Positions 46,761 to 64,000 of a DNA stretch of 64,000 bases are shown here, piece after piece. Below the pieces are notes generated by a model, which saw only the letters and a list, made by a program, of their open reading frames with translations, was not told where the DNA came from and searched no databases. The DNA comes from Ziziphus jujuba (taxonomy: Eukaryota > Streptophyta > Magnoliopsida > Rosales > Rhamnaceae). The number at the start of each line of letters is the position of its first letter. The stretch's first letter is position 1. A program made the position numbers and the translations under genes. The DNA lies in the NCBI RefSeq assembly GCF_031755915.1, contig NC_083382.1:6262001-6326000 (forward strand), written 5' to 3'.

Positions 46761-46980
46761 TCTCTATTGTGTTTTACTTCTTGGCACCCAAACAAAGAAG
46801 ATATCCATGAAACAAGAACAAAATGCTTTCAGCAGCCCAATGAACTGAAACTTTTGAGGGATCAATTTAGCTTTGCGCAACAACTTCGGAATCACTTTCA
46901 CAACACACATACTGCCACCCTTCCTCCTTTGCCATAAGAACAGCATGGAGAATGGCAAAAGCCTCTGCAACTTCTGGTTG
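46745..46980 (-). pseudogene. RNase H-like fragment of a retroelement
   Basis: On the minus strand 46980-46860 reads PEVAEAFAILHAVLMAKEEG, then CCESDSEVV. This is the pattern of the RNase H-like domain found at the C-terminus of plant LINE-type and related reverse transcriptase proteins (AEAxAILxA..A.E.G..ESDS..VV). A stop follows, and the rest (about to 46764, ending FVWVPRSK) needs a frame change. Only about 70 codons remain. Confidence 0.55.
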
Positions 46981-46989
46981 AGGTAATTT

Positions 46990-48780
46990 GAATAGAAGTA
47001 ATTTGAGGATGAATTTGAATAGCATTGGGGTTAATAATAAGTAATCAAAACTATCTATTTCATCTGTTCTATCTCATCTTCTCACCAAGCTGAATATACT
47101 TGCAATAAAAATAATATGTTAGAACCGAAGGTTTCAACATAATTAATTGAGCGGTTTTCGTTTGAAGCCTTTGTTGGCAATTTTTCCAAAATATTAGCAC
47201 AAACACATGGCTTTCATATCCCCCCATAGTTAGGTGGAGTTTTGTGATTCATATTTTTGGTATTGTGTGGTTTCAATGGATATCGATATTTGGCTTCCTT
47301 GCAGTGTTTGAATTAGTAAAAAACATTTTGCATCGGTTGAGTTTGTGATTTTTCTCTGTGGGGAGAACTGGGTTTACCCATTTTGTTATTGTTTATTTAT
47401 TTATTTTTTATTATTATATATTAGTAATATCCTTATGTTTCATTTATCTTAGTTGGTGATTTAGTTTTCATTTTTTTAAAATTTTTTGTTATTGTGTGGA
47501 TTGGTACGTAAAACGTGGAGGGGTTTGGGTAAATCAAATCATAATTATGTTTCAGAATTACATTGCAAAACTGTCAGTGGGGATGACAATGCTTTTGAGG
47601 TACTTGAAATGTTACTCGATGCTTTAAGGTTTGCTTCTCATTGTTCTGCTTGCTCAGAGCATCATTATGAAGTAATTGGTTGTAATTTTGTAAGCTTTCT
47701 TTTATTGAAGAAATTACCTTACGTTGTGTGCTTTTCATTGATTTTAATCTGTCTGCTTAGTTGCATGTCTGACTTGGAGGACAAGAAATCAACACCTGTA
47801 TGTTTATGGAATCATTATAGCAGTCATTTGTGCTTTACTAACTAGGGAAATGTTTTTAAGTTTGTCCATTTAGAGTTAAATCTGGAATTTGTGGATTGAT
47901 TTAAAATGAATATGCTCGTAGTTTTGCAATCAACTTGAAGTTGTATTATTACTCTTTAGTATTTACCAAGTGGACTCTTCTTTCTATGATTTTTCACCTT
48001 TCCCTTTAGTTCCTTTTAATTCTTTTTGGGTTTTTATCTGTAATTGTCTACTTGGCAATTTCATTCTCACTTAATTTTCTCTTTTGGCAATGGAAATTTG
48101 ACTTAGGTAATATAGAAAGTCCATGTTGGATTTTGAAATGTTATATCGACAAATGGTCCAAGATACAGGGCAGTTTTGTAAGTGTGCTTTCTTTTGATGG
48201 TTCTACAGCATATTTCTAGAATGAAGACAATTTTGGTGTGAAAAAGATTTCAGTAATCATACGGATTATTATTTTGCAAACTAATCCATTTATGAACCTA
48301 AAAAAAAATCTCAACAAAACTTCATGGATTCTTATTCAAAAGAAGTACAGAGCTATGATGAAATTAAATCTTAAAACATAACAGATTTCTTCCTGCCATT
48401 TGTTGAGAAACATTTGACATATTGTGACCAAGCTGTCGTATTATGCACCAAACAGTGTTGGTTCTTGTTTGTACAGTTATTTTGTTCAGGGATTTTCTTA
48501 AGAGTATGAAAAACCATTTCATGATATGCCAATAACTGTGTTGTTTCATTATTTCTACCCAAAAAAAAAAAAAAGAAAAAAAAAAAAAACAATGTTGTTT
48601 TATTAGGCTAGAAATTAGAACATGTATAATTAATCAAGAATAATATATTCACTAGAGGTTTGAACAAATGTAATTTTGACCGAGTCAAACAGAAAAAACA
48701 CAAAATTTAGCATACAAACTTCTATCAAAACACCATAACTAAATGTATTTCAGAGTTTCTAATTATAACATATAGCAGCA
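46990..48780. other. Spacer beside the UFD1-like gene
   Basis: AT-rich. One plus-strand frame (47486-47845) has a non-repetitive stretch (KTVSGDDNAFEVLEMLLDAL, then CSACSEHHYEV) that looks like a degraded exon of an unidentified gene. The rest of that frame is hydrophobic intron-like sequence. 48335-48385 repeats sequence at 40380-40450. A/T runs are near 48560-48590. Confidence 0.35.
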
Positions 48781-48798
48781 GAGAGTTAGAGAAGTATT

Positions 48799-49781
48799 TC
48801 ATTCTGTACCCAATCTGTAACTTTTCCCAGTGAATGCCTGAAAACCAACCTTTTCTTCCTTCTTCTTCTCCATTATTATTCTTTTGTCATCCACTTTCTT
48901 CGATTCTTCCGAAGGCTTTCCGACAGCATTGGAAAAGCCAAAGACAACCTTCCCAGCTTTACGACCAACAACACTAGTCTGTTTACACTCTTCACTGGCG
49001 GAAACAGAGGTTAAAACAGGGGACCCATCTAACCGCTTTGCTACACCAATGAATGGTCTGAACTTTGGTTCCTCATCATCAGCTGCTACTACTTGTTTTT
49101 CCTTCTTTCCAACTTCCATGGAGGCTTTTTCAATAACCTTGTCAGCTGGTTTAACTTTCTCAGGCTCTTTATAGTCCAAAGGAGGAGCGAAGCGAAATCA
49201 TCCTCGCAATCAGTGTCATTAACACGAATCGCCGAGACCGGTTTGGTCTCCAAAACATCGATGTAAAACTTCTTGCCCTCATGCATGATCATGATGGTAT
49301 CTCCAGCAGACGAACAAGTAAAGCCTCTGATCAGAGCAGATTCCAAGACGGATTTCGGGTCGGAAAGATGTACAAAATCGGTCGTGTGGGGCTGCATCTT
49401 GATGTAGCTTCCTTTGACCAGATTGACGTTCTTGATCATGACAACATCTCCTTGTTCAACACCCATCTTCTCCACAATCCAGTTGGGTAAAAGAACCTCG
49501 CCTTCTTTGGAGCTGAACTCCACGACACCGCAGTAGGAGGCTCAGCCCGTTTCTGGACTCCGAAGGTGGAAGAGCATGGGGTATTGGATGTCCATGTGAA
49601 AGAGACGAAGCAATGCAGATTCAGGAAGTATGATCTTGTCGCCGCTTTGGAGATGAGAGTGTTGGGAATGTTTGAACTGAAAGCAACGATAAGATTGTTC
49701 GAAAGAAGAGGATCCATAGAAGTTGGGGTCCATGTGGTAAGTGCTTTCCCAAGGCGGATTCACCATGAATGGATAATCCAT
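48799..49781 (-). pseudogene. UFD1-like gene, intronless, two breaks
   Basis: UFD1 works with NPL4 and CDC48/p97 to extract ubiquitinated proteins; its N-terminal double-psi barrel binds ubiquitin. From ATG at 49779-49781 the frame reads FEQSYRCFQF, LQSGDKIILPESALLRL, YPMLFHLRSPETG, then TGA at 49542-49544. It goes on in the same frame with GVVEFSSKEGEVLLPNWIVE, KMQPHTTDFVHLSDPKSVLE and FYIDVLETKPVSAIRVNDTD. At 49187-49196 the bases GCGAA occur twice; the extra 5 bp shift the frame just before DYKEPEK, which then runs to a normal stop at 48799. Without the two lesions it would be about 325 residues, the usual UFD1 length. Everything else is well kept, so it is a young pseudogene, or the two lesions need checking against reads. 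The lack of introns hints at a retrocopy, but no poly(A) tail is seen. Confidence 0.85.
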
Positions 49782-49799
49782 GACTACCAATTGAGAGTG

Positions 49800-49906
49800 A
49801 AAAAATTAAAAAAATAAAATAAAATTGCAGAGTATAATATATTATTGTGTATAGACTTAACTAAAACGAATGCTGTTTGCCTATGTATATGTATGTATGT
49901 ATAGCC

Positions 49907-49938
<32 letters not shown>

Positions 49939-50125
49939 GATGATATATAGTGGGAGTTGTATGTCACTAGGAATGGGGTTTCCTATTGTCATCCGGCTTT
50001 GGAATTAATTTGTGTTTTGGAAAGATTACATATACAATTTGCAATAGCAAAAACCTTTTTGAAACTTCCTTTTTAATTTTTTTATTTATTCTTATTATTT
50101 TTTCGTATACATGAGACGTACATAC
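49800..50125. other. Upstream of UFD1-like gene, no gene
   Basis: AT-rich sequence with a TA microsatellite (49912-49937). It may contain the promoter of the UFD1-like gene. Nothing else seen. Confidence 0.5.
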
Positions 50126-51270
50126 GTGAAATGGGAGGAATTTTTCTGTGCACAATGTGTACCAAGGTGGAATCTTTGTTGGTACACATGATCAATAAAA
50201 AAATGCCATATATAGCATAACAATCTAGTCATTTTACAAAAATCCACTTCAGCTTTTTTGATATTGCTAATTCCGTTAACCCTCCAATATGCCTTCTTTA
50301 TTTTATTTTTATAAGGAAAGAACCATAAGCCTCATCAATGTGAACTTGCTGCCAGACTTGTGAAGGAGTTGTCAAAGAATTTTTACTGGCAAGTTCTTCG
50401 AATTTGTATGTTGTAGATGTAAATTATGATTAATTTTCCACTGTAGAGTAAATCCAATATGTGATATGGTCCTTTTTTTTCTTTTTCATACTGTTCATGG
50501 CGTACAACTCTTTATGCGCTTTAGACAGAAGTATAAGTTGATTGTTTCATAACCAGTAACAGAAAGTGGAGTGGTGTTTTAAGAAGCTCACTTTTTGCTG
50601 ATGGTTTTCCAAGAAGCTGCAGAGGAAGAATACACTGATATCTTTGAAACTGATTTGGCGTCGATCTGGTGGAAGGGCTGCATGAGGCAGAAGATGACAA
50701 CGAGAAGGCAGTAGAGGAGGGTGGTGAGGGTCATGGAGCCCACAAGGCCAATGGGATGTTGAGGGCGGGGTTCTTGGTTTCTTCGGCTATGGTGGCAACG
50801 GCATCGAAGCCGCCTTTGAGAATGTAGAACGTAGAACTTGAAAACGATACTATAATATAGGATTTCTATATGTTGACAGAGAGATTGGAATATCAATGAA
50901 AAAGGGGCAGAAATTGAAAACCCTAAGTAGAGGAAATTAAGACTTCGCCTAGGATGATGTAGATCTAGTGATTGGTGTGGACGAGAAAAGATCAAATATG
51001 GAGGGAATAACGAGAAGATCTGAGAACAGAGGACAGAGGATGGCGTGGAGCTAAACGAAGGTGGAAGAGGAGCCAAAAAAAAAATAAAAAATAAAAAATA
51101 AAATAAAAAAAGGATAATGAAAGGTTAACGGAATTAGCAATATAAAAAAGCTGAAGTGAATTTTTTAAATGAATATGTTATATATGGTATTTTTTTAATG
51201 ATCATGTGTACTAACAAGGATTCCACCTTTCTATACACTTTGTGCACAGACAAATTTATCCGTGAAATGG
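50126..51270. mobile_element. Mutator-like element carrying a gene fragment
   Basis: The element proper is 50135-51261 (1127 bp). Left and right terminal inverted repeats of about 148 and 139 bp (50135-50282 and 51123-51261) share CTGTGCACAA, AAGGTGGAATC, GTACACATGATCA and CAGCTTTTTT..TATTGCTAATTCC. They are flanked by a perfect 9-bp duplication GTGAAATGG (50126-50134 and 51262-51270), the Mutator signature. There is no transposase. The interior holds a fragment of a host transporter gene, so it fits the definition of a Pack-MULE. The TIRs are diverged by scattered changes, so it is not a very recent insertion. Confidence 0.92.
50645..50829 (-). pseudogene. Captured cationic amino-acid transporter fragment
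   Basis: The minus strand encodes KGGFDAVATIAEETKNPALN and, after a 1-bp deletion near 50750, GLVGSMTLTTLLYCLL, then CLMQPFHQIDA. This is the conserved middle of plant CAT-type (APC superfamily) amino-acid permeases, including one membrane helix. Only about 60 codons were captured. Sequence on both sides up to the TIRs is not transporter. An open frame crosses it (50588-51076) but changes character outside the captured part. Not a functional transporter. Confidence 0.85.
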
Positions 51271-51274
51271 ATCT

Positions 51275-51656
51275 CCAAATAAATCATAATTCCACAGGAA
51301 TCCAATATGAATGCTGGAGAATACGTTGCTCACTTGTAATTATAAGAATTATATTTTTTATTTGTCCAACTGCTCGAAAAACCTTTTTTTAATCGCATCA
51401 ATCTACAAATTTGTAAGCTTTTTATTTTATTTAATTAAGTCCCATTTAATATTAAGATTTTATATTGGCCTTTGCCAAAAAAAAAAAAAAAAGAAACAAA
51501 AAAACAGAAAAAAAAAAAAAACAAAAAAAGTCTATATTGGTCATAAGAATATTATATAATATTACTACGTTTATAATTGAGCGTTTAGAACTACATTGAG
51601 GGCGGAGTTTCATGACGCATTATTCATATCTAGACTCTGCAACAGAATAATAACAA

Positions 51657-51687
<31 letters not shown>

Positions 51688-51960
51688 GTTGTTGTTGTAA
51701 AATCCCGAGAAAAAGAAAAAGGATGGGCCTAGTCGATTGTTGATGGACTCACATACAATCTTTCAAATAAAGGAGTCCATTGTTAGGCCCATTTCATAAA
51801 AAGCTTCATCGTTTTGTGGTCCACGGTTGTAAATTCTAATAATGTCACAGATGTACCAAATTCAGTATGCAAATTCTAACAATGTCACAGATGTACCAAA
51901 TTAAGTATATAAATTCTAATAATGTCACAGACGTCCCAAATTAAGTATATGTTTTTTTTA
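51275..51960. other. Spacer with dispersed repeat copy 3
   Basis: A/C-rich poly(A) tracts (51478-51530), a TTA microsatellite (about 51655-51687), and at 51720-51850 the dispersed repeat also seen at 26270 and 38785. A short tandem repeat of AATTCTAA.AATGTCACAGA with CCAAATTA.GTAT follows at about 51830-51950. No gene. Confidence 0.55.
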
Positions 51961-51969
51961 TTTGATTGT

Positions 51970-52960
51970 GAACTTTGGAGCTAGTTGTGAACTTAAGAAA
52001 GTCTTGAAATGTCGAGGAATGAACCAGGTTGGAATTTTAGATCCAGAAAGAACAATATCAAATCTTTTGCTTGCATGAGGGGGATTCTGTAAACAATTAT
52101 GAAACATCATGTTTAGTAATATTAACCACCATGTTTAACCATGTACAAACATACACAAACAAGTAAATATAAAGAAAAGAGTAGAGAAAACCTGGAGATA
52201 TCTTTTTAAGGATAAAAATGCTGTCCTTTTGCGGTCTTTCCTTCTGACCAAACCAATGCAGCTTATACAAAGTGCAGAACATCGCAAGTTGCATCTGTCC
52301 ACTGGATCAAGAAGGTGTGCAATTAACTACGGTGATCAACCCTTACCATTTCTAGGCTCGGTGGCACCGCTGGCACCCAATGTTTTTAGATTTTTACAAT
52401 GCCATACATCAAGATAACTAAGCTTGGATAATTCATTGATACAGTAAGTAAGCTAGAAAAAAAGTTGTTGCTTAGGTTTAAATCTTCAAAAAATGCTCCT
52501 TCCAATAGACTGCAAAGACTTAGATCTAATTTTTTTCAAAGAATAAAGACCAGCTGAGAATATAACTTTGCCAACAATGATGTTGCTCAATTTTCCCCTT
52601 GTCCTGATGCTAGATTTCTTCCACAAGATAGCGTCTTTTGAGGTTTCTTAGACGTATAATGGAAGATAGTATGTATCTTATAGCAGTGCCTGCCTCTCAC
52701 GTTAAGTTCCTCCAAACTGATGAAATGCCCCAAGTCCTCTGGTAAGTTGCAAAGCCTTGAACAACCATCAAGCTCAAGAACCTTGAGAGGCTTCAAACCA
52801 TTTATGCATGTTGTAAAATTTCCTGAACTTGTGCAAGAATTCAGGTTCAGTAAAGTAAGCCTTTTCAAAAATTGTAATAGTTGGGTGAACCTCCAGTAGT
52901 TTTGAGCAACCTACAAGAATCAACTTCTCTAGATTCAAAACCACCCTGAACTCTACGAGT
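51970..52960 (-). pseudogene. TNL fragment: LRR and start of C-JID
   Basis: The LRR exon on the minus strand (about 52960-52195) keeps RLTLLNLNSCTSSGNF, LKVLELDGCSRLCNLPEDLG and SLEELNVRG, with frameshifts near 52680 and 52500. Next come an exon end CTCCAG|GTTTTC at about 52190, an intron, acceptor TTTACAG at about 52094 and the beginning of a C-JID exon (AATCCCCCTCATGCAAGC, then GTT/GATATTG..CTGGATCTAAAATTCC). The sequence stops resembling TNL below about 51970. No TIR, NB-ARC or LRR-start exon was found upstream, up to the helicase gene. Confidence 0.8.
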
Positions 52961-54022
52961 TTTTATTATTTTAAAAATGTTTATCGGGTACGAACATTTT
53001 GGCCTATATGTGGATTCTCTCTACACTGTTTATGCTAAATCTCTAAGGATAGAAATATGTTTTCCATTTTGCTTTCTATATACCACATTTTTTTTTTCAG
53101 CGTTTAGTTTATGATTTTACGAACGGTCTTTCTTCATTTGCAAGGCCAAACTTAAGTTATAGTATATTTTAGTGGTAACTTTGTAACATCTTTCTCACAG
53201 ACTTTGTCATACTAGAATTGATCTGACTTGGACACAAAAACTTAAAGACGTAAGGAAAAGTTCTTTCTTTCTATTTTGTTCAAATTTGAGGGTGAAATCA
53301 TCAATTAATTTAATGGTATCTGGCAATTAAATATGGTAGCTTTGTGAGGTTATGTACCACAATTTATTTCAAACTTCATTTAAATCTTCTGCATGCATTT
53401 CACTCACTCCAACTCTTCATTTGAGTCTTGAGTGGTGACATATTGGTATATTACTATCTATAATTTATGACATGTATTGACGTTTTAGGACCGGTATCTG
53501 AAAGAATCTGAGGAAAATTAGTGGTTCTGCAGGGACAAAGAAAAGTGAACTTATTATGTTTTCACCGAAACCATGTAATCACTATTGCATTCACTAATAA
53601 AAAAAGGAAAAAGAAAAAAAAGGAAAAAAAAAAAAAAAGAACAGGACGAAATAAATATTGAAATAGTATATATAGTGCATAATCGAAGAAACCTCCTTCT
53701 TGTATAAGTGGAAAGGTTTAGGTCTCGAAGAGGTTGAGACACAAGTTTACTATTATTGCTCGTATTCCTCTTGGCTTTAAGGCCCCTGCTGCTCTTATTT
53801 TTGCTAGATGATAAACAAGGCTGAGGTGTTTACAACATCCGAGCCATTTTTCTCTTTGGATGAAACAAATGAATCACAGAATATATAGAGTAATATATTT
53901 ATATACAAGTTACCACAATCAAAGTCTCCTGTCATAAAGATATGGAGCTCACCGATGACTAAAGTTTCTATTTCCACTACCATCCACAAATACTGCAATT
54001 TTTCTCTTTTTTCAGTAAATAT
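52961..54022. other. Spacer and helicase 3' flank
   Basis: Between the TNL fragment and the stop codon of the PRP16-type gene. It contains an A-rich tract (53600-53640) and presumably the helicase 3' UTR at the right. No other gene seen. Confidence 0.5.
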
Positions 54023-60480
<6,458 letters not shown>

Positions 60481-62800
60481 GGATTTCTTGTGCTCCACGT
60501 TAGCGTTCTCAGACCATGATAATTTGACCATAATACCCCTTGTTAAATATCCAATGAATTATCAACCACATGGTTGTTTTAAATAAAAATGATTAACTCT
60601 TTACAGTTTTATTTTTTATATATTATTATTTATTTTTTTAAATATTTTTAATTTATACCATCTCAAAATTATATATTTTTTACAAATAATTTTTTTTTTA
60701 TAATTCTAAAATAACTTACAGTTTTATAAAAATTAATTTCACTAAAATATTTTTTTTTCTTTATTTCTCGTTTTGAATTAGGATTGGTTTTTATTTTTCT
60801 AATTTTTTTAACGACATAAAATATTATTTATTTGAAAGCAAAAAACCAACCAACAATGGAGGGTATTAAAGATTGGGATTAACATGACCATCTTATTTTT
60901 CAACATAATTGCTCTTTTCAAGACCAAAAAATTTTATTATTATTTTTCCATTTCATTTTTCAAAACAATTCCATTATCTATATCTTTTTCATTCTATATA
61001 TTTTTTACATTCAATTACATATAAATTATCAATTATTGAAAAAAAAATTGACATATTTCATAATGTATGGTATTTAATATTCGTATATACATACAATGTT
61101 GGATAGATAGAAGCTAAACATCTTAATAATATTCAGATGGACGCTTTTGAACAATTAAAAAATGTTCAGTTTTAAATTTCAACCAAAAGTTGAATTCTAA
61201 ACATCTTAATAATGTTCGGATGAATGCTTTTGAATAATTAAAAAATGTTAAGTTTTAAACTTCAGCCAAAAGACGAATTCTAAATATCTTAATAATGTTC
61301 AGATAAACGCTTCTAAACAATTAACAAATGTTCAGTTTTAAACTTTCAAATAAAAGACGAATTTTAATATACCAGAATCAAATATAAGAGTGTTATTCCG
61401 ACTTGGGCATTGGTAAGCGATAGAAAAAAAAATCGAAATTAAAGTAATCATCACAATATTCAAAAAATAAAGAAAAAAACTAAATTCATTTTACTGTTTC
61501 ATATTTTTGAGCTTCCATAATTTGTGAATAATTGTTGTATCTGCAATCCTAATTTTTAATGGAGTATAAATTAGATAGATATATTTAACATATTAATTAA
61601 GAGGAAGAATGAGACTAAAGAAATTATTTAAACAGATTTAGTTAATAAATGTTCTTAGTAGTAATTTTAAATGGGGATAAAACTATAAATTAATAATAAA
61701 ACTGTATAGAGTTCAAATAGTAGTGCAACTAAAATTACTCTTTAAATAAAGGCTTTAGCATGGCTTATTTTTTAGAAAATTGTTTTTTTTTTTAATAAAG
61801 GAGGAAAAAATAGAATTTTTATTATTTGTCTTCTATGTGCCTGGGCACCTACTCTTCTTCTATTTAAGGATATTTCTTTTTTAGTTCTTTAATTTTTTAT
61901 TATTCAGTGTGCTTGTTAGTTGTATTTTCCTAAAAGTGAAATATTTTGATTTTTCAAAATAAAAAAGAAGAAGAAAATAAAAGAAAGTGCAAAAGAAACT
62001 GAGTTACATAATATCACTCTGGGTGTTAACTCTAAAATTTTAGGATTGTAATCAGATTAAAAAGAAAAAGAGAATATTATATTGCGTTGTAAGTTTCTAC
62101 TGAGTCGGTTCTTTGTTATTGTTCTCGGTTTCGTACTAAATTAATGGGAAGATATTATAGAACTCCTAACAAATATGGTTGATACATTATACAATTTGGT
62201 TAGATGTTGGATGCAAAAATTTCAATGTACTTGCAAAACCATTTAGCATCTAAGATATACTATAACTTTGAAGCTCGGAAAGTCTGGTTTAGTCACCCCA
62301 AAAAACAAAAACAAAAACAAAAAGAAACAAAAAAAAGAAAAAAGAAATGATACACAAAATGCAGGACTGCTCGGATGACAATGATCATTTATGATAATGC
62401 TTAGGTTTGGATTCAAGATCTAATGCTAAAATCCCGTTAAAAAAAGGTTAACAACACTTCATATGCAATATTTACACAACATAAACAAATTCGATAACCA
62501 TGTAACATACTATGATTGCTACATAATAGTTCATAACCAGAAATGATGCCACAGGAAAGACCTTCACTGATAATAGGCAACTTCATTAGTCCATATCATG
62601 GAAATTTGTTCATCAAGGTTGTCTAGATTGGTGCTATTTGGTTTTGGTTGATAATTTACCAACAAAACATTGTTCTATAAACTGGCTTTTATGTCAAATT
62701 ATTTATTTATTTCTTTATTTTCATTTTTGGGATATCTGTTAGTGAAATTTAATGTATTTAGTGTGATTTATGAAACATATGTTCTTGCCAAATGGCACAT
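60481..62800. other. Helicase upstream region and AT-rich spacer
   Basis: Apart from the tandem repeat listed separately this is very AT-rich and without recognisable genes. The right part (62400-62500, GCAATATTTACACAACATAA) resembles the 3' flank of the intact TNL near 41620, which fits a TNL 3' flank belonging to the remnant at the right edge. Confidence 0.45.
61114..61372. repeat. 83-bp tandem repeat, three units
   Basis: The units start at CTAAACATCTTAATAAT (61114), 61197 and 61280, each containing ATGTTCAG/ATTAA and a CCAAAAGACGAATT-like end. Divergence of about 10-15 percent between units. No coding role. Confidence 0.85.
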
Positions 62801-62802
62801 GT

Positions 62803-63771
62803 CTAGCACGAAAGGTGGAGAGTTTTCTCCAGTTTTGAGGAAGGCAGCGAACATAGCAAAATCAATCCTAAATCCTCATTCTCGTACTTAACCTCCATAG
62901 CCTCTAAATCAACAACAATTTCCTTAAAGACAGTTAAGTGATCAGCCAAAGACGTACCTTCAGACATACGATGAGAATACACTCGCTGCTTCATACGCAA
63001 TTTGCTAGTCAAAGTTTTTGTCATGCACAATTGCTCCAATTTCAGCCATAATGCAGCGACAATTTTCTCCTTCAAAACGTCCTGCAGAATCTGATTAGAG
63101 AGATGAAGTTGAATTTGAGTTAGGGCTTTACGATCCTTCTGTTGTTTCTCTTCTGCGGTCCAAGACGAGGGCATTTTATCAAACACTAATAGCGCATCTT
63201 CCAAATCCATCTGCGCAAGAATAGTCCACATCTTAACTTGCCATAACGCAAATCTGGTGTCGCGATCCAATAGCAGAATATCATACTTCACGGATGCCAT
63301 TGTCAAAAAACAAGCCTGGCTTTGATACCACTTGTTACGAAAAGTAGTATAAAAAACAATAGCAATAGAAGAATCAAATAGAACACATAGATTTACGTGG
63401 AAAACCCTTGACAGGAAAAAAACTATGGGTAAAGAGAGGTAAGCTTTTATTAATGAAGATTGGTACAAAAGGTGAGCAAAATAGAGTGATTAAAACCCTC
63501 AAAAAATACAACCGAAAAAACCCCCAAAAATATATATAATATATTGTACGGACGGAATAAACTAAAAATTGAAAAGGTCCATACCGCGGGGGCGCTGCCC
63601 CTGCAACCCCATCGGGCTCAGTGGTGGGCTACGGTCTTGGGCCTATCGGCCCTCGACCTCCGCTACCACCACAGAGCCTATTTTTTTCTCTCAAAATAGA
63701 TTTTATCAAACGGGTCGCACCGCGATCTTTTCGGATCAGGTCAACAAGAATTCGGGTCATCAACTCTAACA
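62803..63771 (-). mobile_element. 5' end of a Ty1/Copia retrotransposon
   Basis: The 5' LTR is 63333-63771 (439 bp; minus strand starts TGTTAGAG, ends CGTAACA). The primer-binding site TGGTATCAAAGC follows two bases later (63319-63330, Met-tRNA type). Then comes a Gag start at ATG 63299 (MASVKYDILLLDRDTRF). The Gag piece (to 62803) has the Copia Gag pattern LWxKLEQLCMTKTLTSKL and LADHLTVFKEIVVDLEAM, up to ILLCSLPSS. It then breaks off abruptly at about 62820. No protease, integrase, reverse transcriptase or 3' LTR is found, so the rest is deleted. It sits in what would be an intron of the TNL remnant at the right edge. Confidence 0.88.
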
Positions 63772-63840
63772 AATGCTTATATATGTATATATACTTTCCA
63801 AGGAGATAAGTATAAACTATGTAAGAGGATCCAATCGTAC

Positions 63841-64000
63841 CTTGATGGGGTTCTTCCAAAGTTGGTTGATATTGCTACCATGCAAATCCAACTCAACAAG
63901 TTATATGGTTGGAAACTCGATGTAAATATTCGGAAGCAAATTTATGCTAGACAAGGAATCTTAACTCATTCGCAATGTATTTAACATTTGGGGATTGGAC
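63841..64000 (-). pseudogene. TNL remnant at window edge (LRR-start exon)
   Basis: The minus strand matches the LRR-start exon of the other TNLs: VKYIANELRFL, then FASEYL, and after a frame change LVELDLHGSNINQLWKNPIK followed by donor AAG|GTACG at 63840. A TAG lies where the family has TGG (LRFLVW), and one base is missing near 63905. Upstream exons, if any, lie outside the window. Downstream exons are absent, their place being taken by the Copia fragment and spacer. Confidence 0.8.

Noticed and set aside
49542..49544. Selenocysteine or readthrough at the UFD1-like TGA
   Set aside because: Flowering plants lack selenoprotein insertion, and a separate frameshift lies downstream, so a lesion is simpler.
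50588..51076. 162-codon minus-strand frame as a transporter gene
   Set aside because: Only the middle third is transporter-like and it is frameshifted; the frame lies wholly inside a Mutator-like element.

Overview
This window is nuclear DNA of a dicotyledonous flowering plant. It is AT-rich, its genes are split by GT..AG introns, and it carries TIR-NBS-LRR (TNL) immune receptor genes, a class that grasses lack. Plant-type hAT, Mutator-like, TRIM, Copia and LTR elements fill the space between genes. The species cannot be named from the sequence alone; a rosid is a guess.

The backbone is a decaying minus-strand TNL array. One copy looks functional: four exons between 41742 and 45986, 1148 codons plus stop, with TIR, NB-ARC, LRR and C-terminal jelly-roll (C-JID) domains. 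A full-length sister at about 6.8-11.2 kb is a pseudogene with a CAG-to-TAG nonsense change in the TIR exon, several frameshifts, a 282-bp insertion and a perfect 64-bp palindrome. Partial copies lie at 0.66-2.3 kb, 5.95-6.4 kb, 51.97-52.95 kb and at the right edge (63.84-64.0 kb). Non-coding flanks of the array are also duplicated (4.7-5.1, 11.2-12.3 continued at 20.5, 21.7-22.7 and 46.0-46.8 kb), so whole gene units were copied and most copies then lost their coding parts.

Mobile DNA is unusually well preserved. A hAT transposon (12298-20505, 8-bp target duplication) still encodes an uninterrupted 715-aa transposase and has itself been hit by a 2.9-kb solo LTR (17180-20107). A second solo LTR of the same family, in the other orientation (33965-36833), sits in a 254/255-bp tandem array built of palindromic GGTAATTACC motifs. 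Two small hAT-type MITEs (3104-3614, 3880-4469), a complete 396-bp TRIM (27134-27529) and a Copia 5' end (about 62.8-63.77 kb) are also delimited. A 1127-bp Mutator-like element (50135-51261) with long inverted repeats and a 9-bp target duplication carries a piece of a cationic amino-acid transporter gene, as a Pack-MULE does.

Other host genes: a spliced PRP16-type DEAH-box splicing helicase (54.0-60.5 kb, minus) with an intact catalytic core but a short N-terminus; an intronless UFD1-like gene (48.8-49.8 kb, minus) with one in-frame stop and one 5-bp duplication; and a DPH2 (diphthamide synthesis) pseudogene (26.8-29.4 kb, plus) whose second exon was the landing site of the TRIM. Apart from the TNL family, these genes do not form a functional unit. 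I found no clearly new biochemical system. The least ordinary items are the gene-capturing Mutator-like element, the N-terminally short PRP16 paralogue, the palindromic tandem array and the palindrome inside the TNL pseudogene.
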